From Candidatus Zhuqueibacterota bacterium (GTDB lineage: Bacteria; Zhuqueibacterota; Zhuqueibacteria; Oceanimicrobiales; Oceanimicrobiaceae): a stretch of 64,000 nt of DNA. A model generated the notes under the pieces. That model was not told where the DNA came from, ran no database searches, and was given only the letters and a program-made list of their open reading frames with translations. Location of the stretch: contig JAJDAF010000039.1 in the NCBI GenBank assembly GCA_029261995.1, positions 343,779 through 407,778 on the forward strand, in the 5' to 3' direction. The number at the start of each line of letters is the position of its first letter. Within the stretch, counting starts at the first letter, position 1. The translations under genes were made by a program, and so were the position numbers. Below are positions 36,101 to 44,679 of the stretch, piece by piece.

Positions 36101-37901
36101 CATAAATGTCTTTAGACTGTGCGCGGTAGAAAAATGTGCGGCCATCGACGGAATCCGCTGAGACGCCGAAATTGAAGGCATACGTAAGATCGTCAGGCCC
36201 GTTCACCGCAAGCCAACCGCTATCAAAAAACACCAAGCCACTGTCAGCGGGTTGCCGTAAGTCCGGGTCAAAGAACCTTGCGGCATCGCGCACGGCCTGA
36301 AAACGCACGAAATCTGTAGCTCGGAAGCCGTCGCACTCCGCATTCAGCCCCGGGTCCTTTAATTCAACCGTGTTCGTTGTGCCACGGCCAAACCTGCGCG
36401 GTTGAGTTTCTGGCACGGACCACATCTTGAATTCCGGGCGGCATCGTCCCTTGAAATCAACAATCACCGGACTGGAAACCGCTCCCCGCGCTTCATTGCC
36501 AGCGACATCAATCGCATCAATTCTGTAACGGAAGGTGTGTTGGTCTAAATCTGGATTTTGGGTAAGCAGGTCATCAGCGAAAGTTATCTCGCCTGATGTC
36601 TCTTCTGGAGTTTCTTCCCGTGGCACTACGAAGACAATATACATCGGGGTGTCGGTCTCGAGCCGGGTGCCCTCAGAAAAATTACCCCCAAGCGTAACCA
36701 AAGTACCGCCCGGCAAAGGTGCTGCAGACTCGTGTAACCTCAACCGCTCCTTGGTTGATTCGCTTTCCAGGCTCTTGTTAGTCGGACTAAAATGAGGCTC
36801 TCTCAACCAATCTGGAAATTTTCCGTTTAGAAGGCGTCTGTTGTCGTATGCGATATAAATATCGGATTCGACGCCAATTCTGAACTGTAGAAAGTCGGCT
36901 GACTCATTCCAGCGATCCCGCATGACAGGACGAATCATGTAGGCGCCGTCAATGCTGTCAGGCACACGAGTGGCCGTCACAAGGCTATCCAGGTAAAGCG
37001 CATCACCGGCCTTGAAGTTCTCTTTTACCACATAGTTTAACGGCGTGACGATACGAACAGCCTGGAACGGAACGACCTCGATTTCCCGAAATGTGGCATC
37101 TTTTCCCTCTTCGAATCGCAATATGCGGTAGGCGTCAAGCGGGCTGATGGTGTCGGATGAGTTTTGCCACCGCAGCGTTACCCAGCCCTGCTCGTCTACT
37201 GAAAAGCCAGACACGACGACTTGTGTGGGCGGAGTATTATCCTGAGTAGAATACTCCGGTTCAGTTTTATGTTCAACCAGCGAACCATCGGGATTCTCGA
37301 TGCGTGACACAACCGTGTATTTGTACCTGATGCCATCCACCAATCGCGGCACTGTTTCACAACTGGGCTCGCTGAGATTGAGCAGGGCATTCGCAGGCAG
37401 ACGTAGTAGATTTGTGGGCGTGTCGGGCTCTACGACAAGGTGGTCACGGTGTGGCTGGCAGCCAGCCCAGCAAACTTCGTTTTGATCACCGGGCGTGTAC
37501 GGAGGTTCAGGAAACAGTCTTGGGTAAATGCTGCCGCTGATGGGTACTGACTTCGTCCTTCCCTCGAAACTGGCTATGATCGCAAACTCATACTCACCGC
37601 AGTCGGTGGCCATGGGCGTTATCGCTAGGACAGCTTCGAGCTTGCATCCCCGCTGGCATTCTACGGAGGTATCATTCCAGGTCGAAACAAAGGCCGGACG
37701 TTGCTTGTCATCGATTTTGATTTTCAGCGTCCCGGCACCACTGGCGCTGGCGGACAAGAAGAGGTGGGCCGTATCTCCTGGAGCCAGCCGGGCATTTTCC
37801 TTATTGCCAATGACTTGAAACTGGAATTCCTGGGCAAGAACCGTGCTCAGGCTGAAGAAGAGCGTAACGGCGGTTAGAGCAATTCTAAGATGCGTTTTCA
37901 T
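33189..37901 (-). CDS. Giant secreted fibronectin type III repeat protein with a T9SS sorting domain
   Basis: 1570 residues from the ATG at 37901 (GGGGGAG about 9 nt upstream). The signal peptide covers 1-24 (ending VLAQ). An opening beta-domain is followed by about ten fibronectin type III-like modules (for example VTLRWQNSSDTISPLDAYRI, DVCWDAASDRDGSGVAKYQV, IILEWDPLPPDSLSDIIII, VYLTWPDYDGNVDTFLVMY). The C-terminus has SLSQNYPNPFNPTTRIQFG and GVYVYRMTAGSFVHSKKMIL, the type-A sorting signature. Unusually rich in paired cysteines. First gene of the nine-gene operon and preceded by a candidate promoter. Likely a long surface fibre or adhesin. An in-frame start at 38039 lies upstream of the signal peptide and is rejected. 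Confidence 0.83.
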   Translation of the reverse strand: MKTHLRIALTAVTLFFSLSTVLAQEFQFQVIGNKENARLAPGDTAHLFLSASASGAGTLKIKIDDKQRPAFVSTWNDTSVECQRGCKLEAVLAITPMATDCGEYEFAIIASFEGRTKSVPISGSIYPRLFPEPPYTPGDQNEVCWAGCQPHRDHLVVEPDTPTNLLRLPANALLNLSEPSCETVPRLVDGIRYKYTVVSRIENPDGSLVEHKTEPEYSTQDNTPPTQVVVSGFSVDEQGWVTLRWQNSSDTISPLDAYRILRFEEGKDATFREIEVVPFQAVRIVTPLNYVVKENFKAGDALYLDSLVTATRVPDSIDGAYMIRPVMRDRWNESADFLQFRIGVESDIYIAYDNRRLLNGKFPDWLREPHFSPTNKSLESESTKERLRLHESAAPLPGGTLVTLGGNFSEGTRLETDTPMYIVFVVPREETPEETSGEITFADDLLTQNPDLDQHTFRYRIDAIDVAGNEARGAVSSPVIVDFKGRCRPEFKMWSVPETQPRRFGRGTTNTVELKDPGLNAECDGFRATDFVRFQAVRDAARFFDPDLRQPADSGLVFFDSGWLAVNGPDDLTYAFNFGVSADSVDGRTFFYRAQSKDIYGNESAWSDTVDAIQDALPPGDIRNLSVAPVVSPDCKTATVDVCWDAASDRDGSGVAKYQVFRRFEDEPDFAPIGEVLAMETCFRDTPALDSSKVAFYKVGSVDSLDFVHEITQSKWDESARVPIGPIVQPDATTGELVVCGNVTGTNRDTVTIRIDGNRDGVLKYFLTVNGHRTTIRDISRRRFPVALTGGDGLYKITAQAEYESGPSTCSDTLNVVRKATPPDSVQNLVARHDPNPTGNIILEWDPLPPDSLSDIIIIKACDGDSATDSLRVAPEQTSAVFDSLVGYQCCNFTVRVRDCFGNFADAGVSQYSDLPPKILCAKVDTTVNGEITICWQRPWPRVPGADEFRPTVEVYTEFVSEATRLQTEEVFDRDGDGKTDSCFTFVGAQSHTNYVFRVREKLLAAPTDQHCAAEFESNWSDTCTVPYKNLPASVTTLQKQALPVHPDSTTGSVYLTWPDYDGNVDTFLVMYGPTDGDDADTLVVSGVDTALVRGLNPSREHWLTVSALDRHRQQSVHNDTVTADFNPQWKFTPMVSEFAPGCFRDSATVLWQWKNIPDPTTTCGAESVQISLSIDPQFHPDSPQSTTEWLRVTGEFDTTAGGPIVGGRKFMHDASYPFVSNSNNKLFAQIRAKDRWGHVSPWSRVFSELGVGAGVYDAIPPEPVTCEITEIIQSPTEDLAAVKLSWGDADSDNCSGTWYYEIVRTLSGQPDTVFYDTSRVSVHTLRDTVQASLLTEFAWMVHPVDSLMNRQPEAAGCAPPELLPPQLICVDDTTVCWSTVTLPAGSEEGIVAYYAQAAASCDNIDTEGITFCAWVTDTCCVYEPRLLDSLCWRVRARVTTESDTIMSDWSKTFVCELNRNTTPVQPDNRVLVPEVFSLSQNYPNPFNPTTRIQFGVPANSAGAIHVRIEIFNLAGQLVRTLVDETMTPGIHHREWDALDVNNRKMGSGVYVYRMTAGSFVHSKKMILLK

Positions 37902-38301
37902 GGTTAACCTACTCCCCCGGATTCCAGGAATGGAGCGACTCATGTCAGGGAAACAATGACCACAACCGATTCTCAAAACCATCAGAAGAAACGGTTTCGC
38001 GGCGAGCCAACCGCACAAGCGAGAGCAAGACATTCCCAAACCCAGTCATGCTGAACTTATAATGTTAGTTGCAACGCTTGAACTTAGACTTTGATTAACA
38101 GCAAGTCCGATCTTGAAATATATAAACCGTGAGACTAGCCCACACCTCATGGGTTTCCGTAGGTGCAGTGCTAAGATGTATTGGGGAGACTCCCAATGCT
38201 ATAAACCCATTAAAACATTGAGCCTGACTAGTAAGATAAGATATTTGACAACATTGTCAAGAAGAAATTTGCAGCCGCTGCGAAAAATCAAATAATTACG
38301 G
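37902..38301. promoter_or_regulatory. 400-bp upstream region of the nine-gene operon
   Basis: No gene is visible. It contains a perfect ATTGGG/CCCAAT hairpin (near 38178-38195) and the palindrome TTGACAACATTGTCAA at 38245-38260. The promoter candidate is listed separately. Confidence 0.45.
38233..38260 (-). promoter_or_regulatory. Candidate promoter with an overlapping palindromic operator
   Basis: On the minus strand, TTGACA (38260-38255) and TATCTT (38238-38233) are spaced 16 bp; seen as TTG-N19-TATCTT it also fits the Bacteroidota pattern used elsewhere here. The first 16 bp form a perfect palindrome (TTGACAA-2-TTGTCAA), which could be a repressor site. It would drive the operon starting at 37901 with an untranslated leader of about 330 nt. 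Confidence 0.35.
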
Positions 38302-40608
38302 TTAATTCAGCAGATCAAAAAGGCGGCTATACTTGACCGTTACGCTGCGTGAATCAGGCCCAAAGCGACCATCTACCTCTTCCTGGACTTCCCGATAAAC
38401 GACAAACAGGCCGGTGTTGGCAGTATCGAGCCAGCCAAAGCGCACATTGGCTCCCCAGACATCATCACGGTCATTGTATTGCAGCAGACCCTGCAAGAAT
38501 ATGCGCGGCGTAAAAGAATAGGACAGCCTGGCCCGCAAAAGATTGGTCGTGAAACTGCCTCCTGGTAAATCAACTTCCTGGTGCGACCAGTTGAATTGAA
38601 TATTGAAGGCCTCGCTTGTTCTCAGGCGCAACGATGGGAACCACGCAACCCGGTCACCTCCCCAGAAACCGCCAATGACAGTGCGAACCTGGAAGAACCA
38701 ACGGGCGCCGGGGTTGGTTAAGAAGACAATGCTTGCCTCAGCATGGTCGTAGGTTCCCGGCGGCACAAAAACGCCGTCAGAGATTTCAAACGCGCCATTT
38801 TGTGCATCCAGCGAGTCGGGCTTAAGTCCCTCACGCGTGAGGTTGACACCTGTGTGGAATTCATAGCCATTTTTCCACTCCAGGTGGTTGTCGATGTGCC
38901 AAAAGCCGCTCTCCTGAAATCCGTCAAAGTCCCAAAACGCGGTATAGGAAGTGTGCGGTCTCAGCTCCAGCAGGCCCCCGAGGTCTGTCGGACGAGTACG
39001 GTTGAAGATTGAAGCCTGCAGTCTGCGATAGCCGTCCCGACGCAGAAACCCAAGCTCAGGCTGGAAATTGTCACCCACCTGACGGAAGGCAGCATTGAGC
39101 AGCCAGGCTTCAGAATTGTACTCTGCGCGCAGATTCAGCGCATTGTCGGCGCCCACCGACTCATCGCCCGAGAACGTGCGAGCCGCGTAGCCGGAGATAA
39201 GCCCAAACTTGCCGATTCCCCAATGTGCGTCAACGGCAAGAGTGCGGCCGTAGTCGTCGCCGGTTGAAAACTCCCCAAATCCCTGACGGCTGGTGAATAG
39301 TGCACCGATCCCAGAACGATTCGGCAGTTCTTTGCTCAATCGCGCCACGGTGAAATTATTTTCCTGGACCTCGACAGTGTCAGGCCTGGAGGGGTTGTCT
39401 TCATTGCGCTCCACAAATCGGGTCGCCTCGGTTTGCATGGAGAGCACGCCGATGTTCAAGCCACCCTCCTTACCGGAAAACCGGCCGCCAGCGATGATTG
39501 GCACCTCCCGGCCATCATCATCCAGCCCGATGCGGCGGCTGAAAAACAGATCGACTTCACGCGGTGAGCCGACCGAAAAATAACCGGCGTTCTCGAGGAA
39601 AAAGGGTCGCTTTTCCGGGAAAAACAGTCCGAACCGGTCGAGGTTGATTTGCTGGTCATCCACCTCTACCTGGGCGAAATCGGTTTTGTACGAAGCGTCG
39701 AGGGTAAGGCCGGGAGTGACGCTGTACTTGGCGTCAAAGCCAACGCTGCCTTGCCAATCGACCGCCTGGCTACCTTGAAGATTCGGCTGCCTGACGACCT
39801 GGCCCAACGAAAATGGCATCAGCTTCAGGTTGTTTTGCCGGATGCCTGCGAGGCCTTGCAGGCTTCCCGCCATTGAAATTCTCTGCAGGTTGAATTGTCG
39901 TGGCAACCTGGCCCAGAAGGCTGTCTCATTATTGCGGCGGATGTTTCTCTGAAAATTCACACCCCAGACATGCGAGTCCGCCGCATCAAAGCGCAGAGTA
40001 CGAAAGGGGATAGCAAATTCCGCGCTCCAACCCTGCTCCGTGACGATGGTTTCTACTTCCCAGGAAGCGTCCCAGTTCAGGTTAAATCCCCCACCGCCGC
40101 TGCTGAAACGAGCGCCCCCGCCCTCATTTGTAACCTGAGCATCATACTCGATGCCCGCAGGATTGGTCCCGAAAAGGAAACCGTTCTGGTCGTCGTCAAA
40201 GGTGTCGAGGATCAGCTGAAAGCAATCTGTCTCATCAAGGTCAGCGTCGCGCCGGCTATCTGAGACAATAATTCCGGACGGATTGCTGTCGTAACACATC
40301 ACGCCAACGTACAGGGCGGTCGGCGTGTAGAGTAACCTGACTTCGGTTCTTTCCGAGGCCGCATCGCCTTCCTGTGGTGTGGTTTGCCAGAAGCCGGAGG
40401 CCGGCGCGGCGATTTGCCAGGCAGGGTCATCCAGAACCTGGCCGTCCAATGTCGGCGGTGCATCAACCCGATACGCCTGAATTGTCGGCAAAGTTGAGTT
40501 CGTCCCTGCATTTGCGTCATCATCACCTGGATTTGCAGCCACAGCGTGACCCACAGGAATAAGCAAACCCAATAAAACTAACGTCGAAAGTCGCACGTAG
40601 AAGCGCAA
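38302..40608 (-). CDS. DUF5916 outer-membrane protein with an N-terminal CBM9-like domain
   Basis: 768 residues from a TTG at 40608 with GGAG 6 nt upstream; a TTG at 40620 is also in frame. The signal peptide covers about 1-25. Residues about 40-220 are a carbohydrate-binding family 9-like sandwich (PPTLDGQVLDDPAWQIAAPA, TALYVGVMCYDSNPSGI, WSAEFAIPFRTLRF). The remainder is a DUF5916 beta-barrel (FFPEKRPFFLENAGYF, FFSRRIGLDDDGREVPIIAG) that ends in aromatic strands (TVKYSRLFDLLN). This family is common in Bacteroidota, Gemmatimonadota and their relatives; its function is not established. It is a single gene, with no partner nearby. Confidence 0.85.
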   Translation of the reverse strand: MRFYVRLSTLVLLGLLIPVGHAVAANPGDDDANAGTNSTLPTIQAYRVDAPPTLDGQVLDDPAWQIAAPASGFWQTTPQEGDAASERTEVRLLYTPTALYVGVMCYDSNPSGIIVSDSRRDADLDETDCFQLILDTFDDDQNGFLFGTNPAGIEYDAQVTNEGGGARFSSGGGGFNLNWDASWEVETIVTEQGWSAEFAIPFRTLRFDAADSHVWGVNFQRNIRRNNETAFWARLPRQFNLQRISMAGSLQGLAGIRQNNLKLMPFSLGQVVRQPNLQGSQAVDWQGSVGFDAKYSVTPGLTLDASYKTDFAQVEVDDQQINLDRFGLFFPEKRPFFLENAGYFSVGSPREVDLFFSRRIGLDDDGREVPIIAGGRFSGKEGGLNIGVLSMQTEATRFVERNEDNPSRPDTVEVQENNFTVARLSKELPNRSGIGALFTSRQGFGEFSTGDDYGRTLAVDAHWGIGKFGLISGYAARTFSGDESVGADNALNLRAEYNSEAWLLNAAFRQVGDNFQPELGFLRRDGYRRLQASIFNRTRPTDLGGLLELRPHTSYTAFWDFDGFQESGFWHIDNHLEWKNGYEFHTGVNLTREGLKPDSLDAQNGAFEISDGVFVPPGTYDHAEASIVFLTNPGARWFFQVRTVIGGFWGGDRVAWFPSLRLRTSEAFNIQFNWSHQEVDLPGGSFTTNLLRARLSYSFTPRIFLQGLLQYNDRDDVWGANVRFGWLDTANTGLFVVYREVQEEVDGRFGPDSRSVTVKYSRLFDLLN

Positions 40609-40729
40609 TGTTATCTCCAAATCGATGTTGTTATAGAGTTAGAAGAGATGTTACAAATGTAACAGGCATGATTAAGTGCAAGATTACGGCGCCGGGTTTC
40701 AAAAAGTTTCACCCAGCACGCCTACTTAC

Positions 40730-40764
40730 AAAAGCAGCCACCCGGGTGCTGACTGAGTGGCTGC
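40730..40764 (-). terminator. Rho-independent terminator of the fumarase gene
   Basis: GCAGCCAC (40734-40741) and GTGGCTGC (40757-40764) form a perfect 8-bp stem. On the minus strand it is followed by TTTTG. It begins 10 bp after the fumC stop codon. Confidence 0.75.
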
Positions 40765-40773
40765 AAACGCAGG

Positions 40774-42165
40774 CTACTTAAGCTCGCCAACCATGTTTCC
40801 TGGGACAACGAACTTGTCGAAATCATCGGGACTGAGGAACCCAAGATTTACGACTGCTTCTTTGAGGGTGCTGCCTTCCGAATGTGCTTTCTTTGCCGCC
40901 TGAGCCGCCTTGTCATATCCAATGTGTGGATTCAAGGCGGTCACCAGCATGAGCGAATTTTCAAGATTGGTTTTGATCGCGGCCTGATTTGGCGTGATGC
41001 CGGCGACGCAATTGTGATTCAGAGATTCGCAGGCGTCACCGATCAGACGCGCCGACATCAGAAGGTTGTAGATCATTACCGGCTTAAAAACGTTGAGTTC
41101 GAAATGGCCATTCATGCCACCGACATTGATGGCGACATCGTTGCCAACAACTTGCGCGCAAACCATGGTCATGGCTTCAGGCTGGGTTGGATTGACTTTA
41201 CCGGGCATGATGGATGAACCGGGTTCGTTGGCCGGCAGGTTGATTTCTCCGATGCCGCAGCGCGGACCGGAAGCGAGCAACCGAATGTCGTTGGCAATCT
41301 TCATCAGGCTCACCGCCACGGTTTTTAGTGCGCCGGAGGCTTCGACCACCGCATCATGGGCGGCCAGAGACTCGAACTTGTTCTCCGCGGAAACAAACGG
41401 ATGGCCGGTCATCTGAGCAATCTTTGCGGCTACTTTGTCAGCAAAGCCAGGAGGTGTGTTGATGCCCGTTCCGACCGCCGTGCCGCCCAGGGCAAGTTCA
41501 GCCAGATGTGGTAGAGTATTTTTGATTGCTCGCAGCCCGTGTTCCAACTGCGAAGCATAGCCGGAAAATTCCTGCCCCAGGGTCAACGGCGTCGCATCCA
41601 TCAGGTGGGTACGTCCAATCTTGACAACTTTCATGAACTCCCGGGCCTTTGCCGCCAGGACTTCCTGAAGTGCCTGAACCTTTGGCAAAGTCTGCTCGAC
41701 CACCATCTTGTAGCCGGCGATGTGCATTGCGGTTGGAAAGGTGTCATTCGAGGATTGCGACTTGTTGACGTCGTCGTTCGGGTGAATCGGCTGCTTCGAC
41801 CCCATTTCTCCGCCGAGAATCTCGATGGCGCGGTTCGAAACGACTTCGTTAACGTTCATGTTTGATTGTGTGCCCGACCCGGTTTGCCAAACCACCAACG
41901 GAAAATGGTCATCGAGTTTACCTTCGAGAATCTCATCACAAACTCTTGCGATGATCTCAGCTTTTTCCGCTGGCAAAACGCCGCACTCGCTGTTGGTAAG
42001 CGCGGCGGCTTTTTTGAGAGTGGCAAACGCGTGAATCACTTCCACGGGCATGGTCTGCCCGCCGATTTTGAAGTTTTGCTTCGAGCGCTCGGTTTGTGCG
42101 CCCCAATACTTGTCGGAGGCGACTTTGACCTCGCCAAGTGTATCTTTTTCTGCACGATAACTCAT
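40774..42165 (-). CDS. fumC: Fumarate hydratase, class II
   Basis: 463 residues, the normal length for this iron-free homotetrameric enzyme, which interconverts fumarate and malate in the citric acid cycle. Typical motifs in order: [21 protein letters not shown] (in two parts [10 protein letters not shown] and [11 protein letters not shown]), [20 protein letters not shown], and the superfamily signature [11 protein letters not shown]. The catalytic Ser lies in that flexible signature loop, and the active-site His is in the GRTHLMDA stretch. ATG at 42165 with GGAGAA upstream. It has its own promoter (42225-42254) and terminator, so it is a monocistronic gene. Confidence 0.97.
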   Translation of the reverse strand: MSYRAEKDTLGEVKVASDKYWGAQTERSKQNFKIGGQTMPVEVIHAFATLKKAAALTNSECGVLPAEKAEIIARVCDEILEGKLDDHFPLVVWQTGSGTQSNMNVNEVVSNRAIEILGGEMGSKQPIHPNDDVNKSQSSNDTFPTAMHIAGYKMVVEQTLPKVQALQEVLAAKAREFMKVVKIGRTHLMDATPLTLGQEFSGYASQLEHGLRAIKNTLPHLAELALGGTAVGTGINTPPGFADKVAAKIAQMTGHPFVSAENKFESLAAHDAVVEASGALKTVAVSLMKIANDIRLLASGPRCGIGEINLPANEPGSSIMPGKVNPTQPEAMTMVCAQVVGNDVAINVGGMNGHFELNVFKPVMIYNLLMSARLIGDACESLNHNCVAGITPNQAAIKTNLENSLMLVTALNPHIGYDKAAQAAKKAHSEGSTLKEAVVNLGFLSPDDFDKFVVPGNMVGELK

Positions 42166-42224
42166 TGTTCATTTCTCCAACTTGAAATAAGAAATCCAGA
42201 GTCAAACGTCTCACTAAACCTGAG

Positions 42225-42254
42225 GAAAGTACAGACTGCGACCGTGAGAGTCAA
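42225..42254 (-). promoter_or_regulatory. Bacteroidota-type promoter of fumC
   Basis: TTG (42254-42252) is followed after 20 bp by TACTTTC (42231-42225) on the minus strand, a near match to TTG-N19/20-TAnnTTTG. It lies 60 bp before the fumC ATG. Confidence 0.45.
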
Positions 42255-42380
42255 TGCTTTTTGAGTGAAAGACGGACGGATTTTTTGAAAAGGTTTGATG
42301 GAAGAAGGAGGCTGCGAGAACAGGTATCTGCCCTGAGGTCCGACAGTCCGGGCAGAATGCGGACAGCGAACATCGCAGAA

Positions 42381-42402
42381 GCCGGCAGACCGAAAGGCCG
42401 GC
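42381..42402 (-). terminator. Hairpin after the GspE gene
   Basis: GCCGGC at 42381-42386 and again at 42397-42402 (a self-complementary hexamer) make a 6-bp stem with a 10-nt loop, starting 6 bp beyond the gspE-like stop. No clear T-run follows, so the role as terminator is tentative. Confidence 0.35.
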
Positions 42403-42407
42403 ATTCG

Positions 42408-44369
42408 CTAGGCTGCCGTGTCGAATGCCTCTTCCGCGGCGCCTTCGCTGCGCCGGACGAGTTCCGCGACATCGATCGGCGGGATGCCTTTGGATTCATC
42501 CCGAAAGACAACGCGAATCACCTCCTCGAGCGAGGTAACCCCTTTGACCGCCTTGTAGAAACCATCTTCGCTCATGGTGACCAGGCCGCCGTGTTTGCGG
42601 GCGACCGCTTTGATCACCAGAGAAGTAGAGCGGCTGAGAATCTCATCGCGGATTGTGTCGTTGACCAGCAGCACTTCATGCACGCCAGTCATCCCGCGAA
42701 ACCCGACGTGGCGGCAATGAATACACCCTTTGGGCTGGTAGAATGTATAAGCCTCCATGCCATCGCGCTTCAGGGTATTGAAGAAAGAAAGCTCCTTCTC
42801 TCCTGGCTGATATGGCTCCTTGCAGTGTTTACATAGCAAACGAACCAACCGCTGCGCCACCACCGACACCAGCGTGGATGAAATCAGAAACGTCTCTATT
42901 CCCATATCCATCAGACGCAGGAGCGCCCCGGTCGTGTCTTCAGTGTGGAAGGTACTCAGCACTTTATGGCCCGTCAACGATGCCTGGATAACGGCTTCGG
43001 CAGCTTCAGTGTCACGAATCTCGCCAATCATCAGGACGTCGGGATCTTGCCGCATCATTGAACGAATATAGTCCATGTAGGTGATGCCCACCTTTGCCGG
43101 GATACTCGCCTGCACTACGCCATCGATGGTGTACTCAACCGGATCTTCGACCGTCAGGATAACGCGATTGCCTTTGTTCAGATGTTGCAGCGAGGCATAC
43201 AGAGTCGTGCTTTTGCCGCTGCCGGTCGGCCCGGTGACCAGGATGACACCGGATGGGTGGTCGAGCATGGCCATGTATTTGGCGAGATTTCCGGGCGAAA
43301 GGCCAATTCGGTTGATATCCACGATGTCGCTTTGGCGGCTCTGAATCCGGATCACGACATTCTCACCCCAGATCGCTGCGTAGGTCGAGACGCGCAAGTC
43401 ATACGCTTTTTTGAGGATTCGAGCCTGGATGCGGCCGTCCTGATGCTTGCGCTTTTCCGCGATGTCCAGCCCGCAAATCGCTTTGATGCGGCTCACCAGT
43501 TTCACCGCAATGTGATTCGGCAAATCAGTTCGGTGGTGCATGATGCCATCGATGCGGTAACGGATGCGCAAAAATCTCTCCTGCGGCTCAATGTGGATAT
43601 CCGTGGCGCGCTCCAGAATCGCGTTGGAGATGATATAGTTGACCGTTTCGATGATATTGTCATTGCCCTGCGTAAATTCTCCGTCACCGATGACGAGGGC
43701 CTTTTCATCCTCTCCGGCGGACAACTCCTGGCCTATCTCAACTTTCTGGTAGAACATCTTGATGGTGTTCTTAATTTCAGAAGAGGGTGCGATGGCGGGA
43801 ATGATGTTGAGCTTCAAGACCCTGCGCAGGAAAGCGATGGTTTCCTGGTGCAGCGGGTCGGCCATGATGACTGTGAGTTCGTTAGCCTCGCGAAACGCCG
43901 GAATGAACTGATGTTTAAAAAGAAACTCAGGATTGAACTTGTGCAGCAGCTTTTTGTCGATTATGCTGATGGATGGGATGATTTTGGGAATGCCCAGCTG
44001 CATGCTGAGGGCATCGCACAAGGTGGCTTCATTGATAAAGCCCTGGTCAATCAAGATGGCGCCGAGGCGAAGATCACCCGTGCCCTGTTTGTCAAGGGCC
44101 AGTTGCAGTTGATCGGCTGTCAGAATCTGCATGTTCAGGAGCAACTCGCCCAACTGCATGCTCTTGTGGTATTTCTTCAGAATGCGGTTTAGCTCGTTTC
44201 GCCCGAGAACATTTTCTCTAACACAAAGCTCACCCAGCGGTGAGTAAGGCTTTTGATTCTTCTGCAGAGTCAGCAGCGCCGCCAACTGCTCCCGGGTCGC
44301 CAGACCCTCGGCCAGCAGAATATCTCCCAGCGGCCGGCCCGTATGAGGCTTCTTCAATTGCCTGTTCAT
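42408..44369 (-). CDS. GspE/PulE-type secretion or pilus ATPase with MshEN-like repeats
   Basis: 653 residues. The N-terminal 150 hold three MshEN-type repeats (RPLGDILLAEGLATREQL, SPLGELCVRENVLGRNEL, LRLGAILIDQGFINEATL), then a classic N2 domain. The ATPase core has Walker A GPTGSGKST (379-387, Lys386), the Asp box LTVEDPVEY, Walker B DPDVLMIGEIRD and the His box GHKVLSTFHTED. Two CxxC pairs form the usual zinc site (CKHC, CIHC). It would power type II secretion or type IV pilus assembly. No other such component is in the window. Because MshEN repeats can bind c-di-GMP, it may be regulated by that messenger. Divergent from the polysaccharide operon, 310 bp away. Confidence 0.9.
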   Translation of the reverse strand: MNRQLKKPHTGRPLGDILLAEGLATREQLAALLTLQKNQKPYSPLGELCVRENVLGRNELNRILKKYHKSMQLGELLLNMQILTADQLQLALDKQGTGDLRLGAILIDQGFINEATLCDALSMQLGIPKIIPSISIIDKKLLHKFNPEFLFKHQFIPAFREANELTVIMADPLHQETIAFLRRVLKLNIIPAIAPSSEIKNTIKMFYQKVEIGQELSAGEDEKALVIGDGEFTQGNDNIIETVNYIISNAILERATDIHIEPQERFLRIRYRIDGIMHHRTDLPNHIAVKLVSRIKAICGLDIAEKRKHQDGRIQARILKKAYDLRVSTYAAIWGENVVIRIQSRQSDIVDINRIGLSPGNLAKYMAMLDHPSGVILVTGPTGSGKSTTLYASLQHLNKGNRVILTVEDPVEYTIDGVVQASIPAKVGITYMDYIRSMMRQDPDVLMIGEIRDTEAAEAVIQASLTGHKVLSTFHTEDTTGALLRLMDMGIETFLISSTLVSVVAQRLVRLLCKHCKEPYQPGEKELSFFNTLKRDGMEAYTFYQPKGCIHCRHVGFRGMTGVHEVLLVNDTIRDEILSRSTSLVIKAVARKHGGLVTMSEDGFYKAVKGVTSLEEVIRVVFRDESKGIPPIDVAELVRRSEGAAEEAFDTAA

Positions 44370-44679
44370 TTTCTTTCACCGGTTTGACAAGAGCCAGAAA
44401 AACACCCCGAACGCGTGCTCCCAGCGCTCCCCGTTTTCCATCTTTATCAATCGGCAACAAAGAACCATGCTTGATTGAAGGACAGCATCCGCCCGAAATC
44501 CACGCTTTGTATAGCCCTAAGAGACTCATTTTTCTGATTTTAAATAAGCGCAACAATCAAGATATCTGTTCAACAATAATGTCAGAAGTGACGAAACAGG
44601 GGAAACCACCGGCATGGATACAACAATTATAACTTGTGATAAATCAAACAATTAAAAGCTCAGGCCGAGCACCCGGACC
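44370..44679. other. Intergenic region between divergent gspE-like and exopolysaccharide genes
   Basis: About 310 bp that should contain both promoters. AT-rich between about 44530 and 44660 (CAACAATTATAACTTG at 44622-44637 includes a TAACTTG, the -10-like half only). I see no convincing complete promoter and no gene. Confidence 0.4.

Noticed and set aside
43182..44192. Long plus-strand open frame of 336 codons
   Set aside because: It lies antisense within the GspE-like gene, whose motifs are complete; composition is that of a shadow frame.
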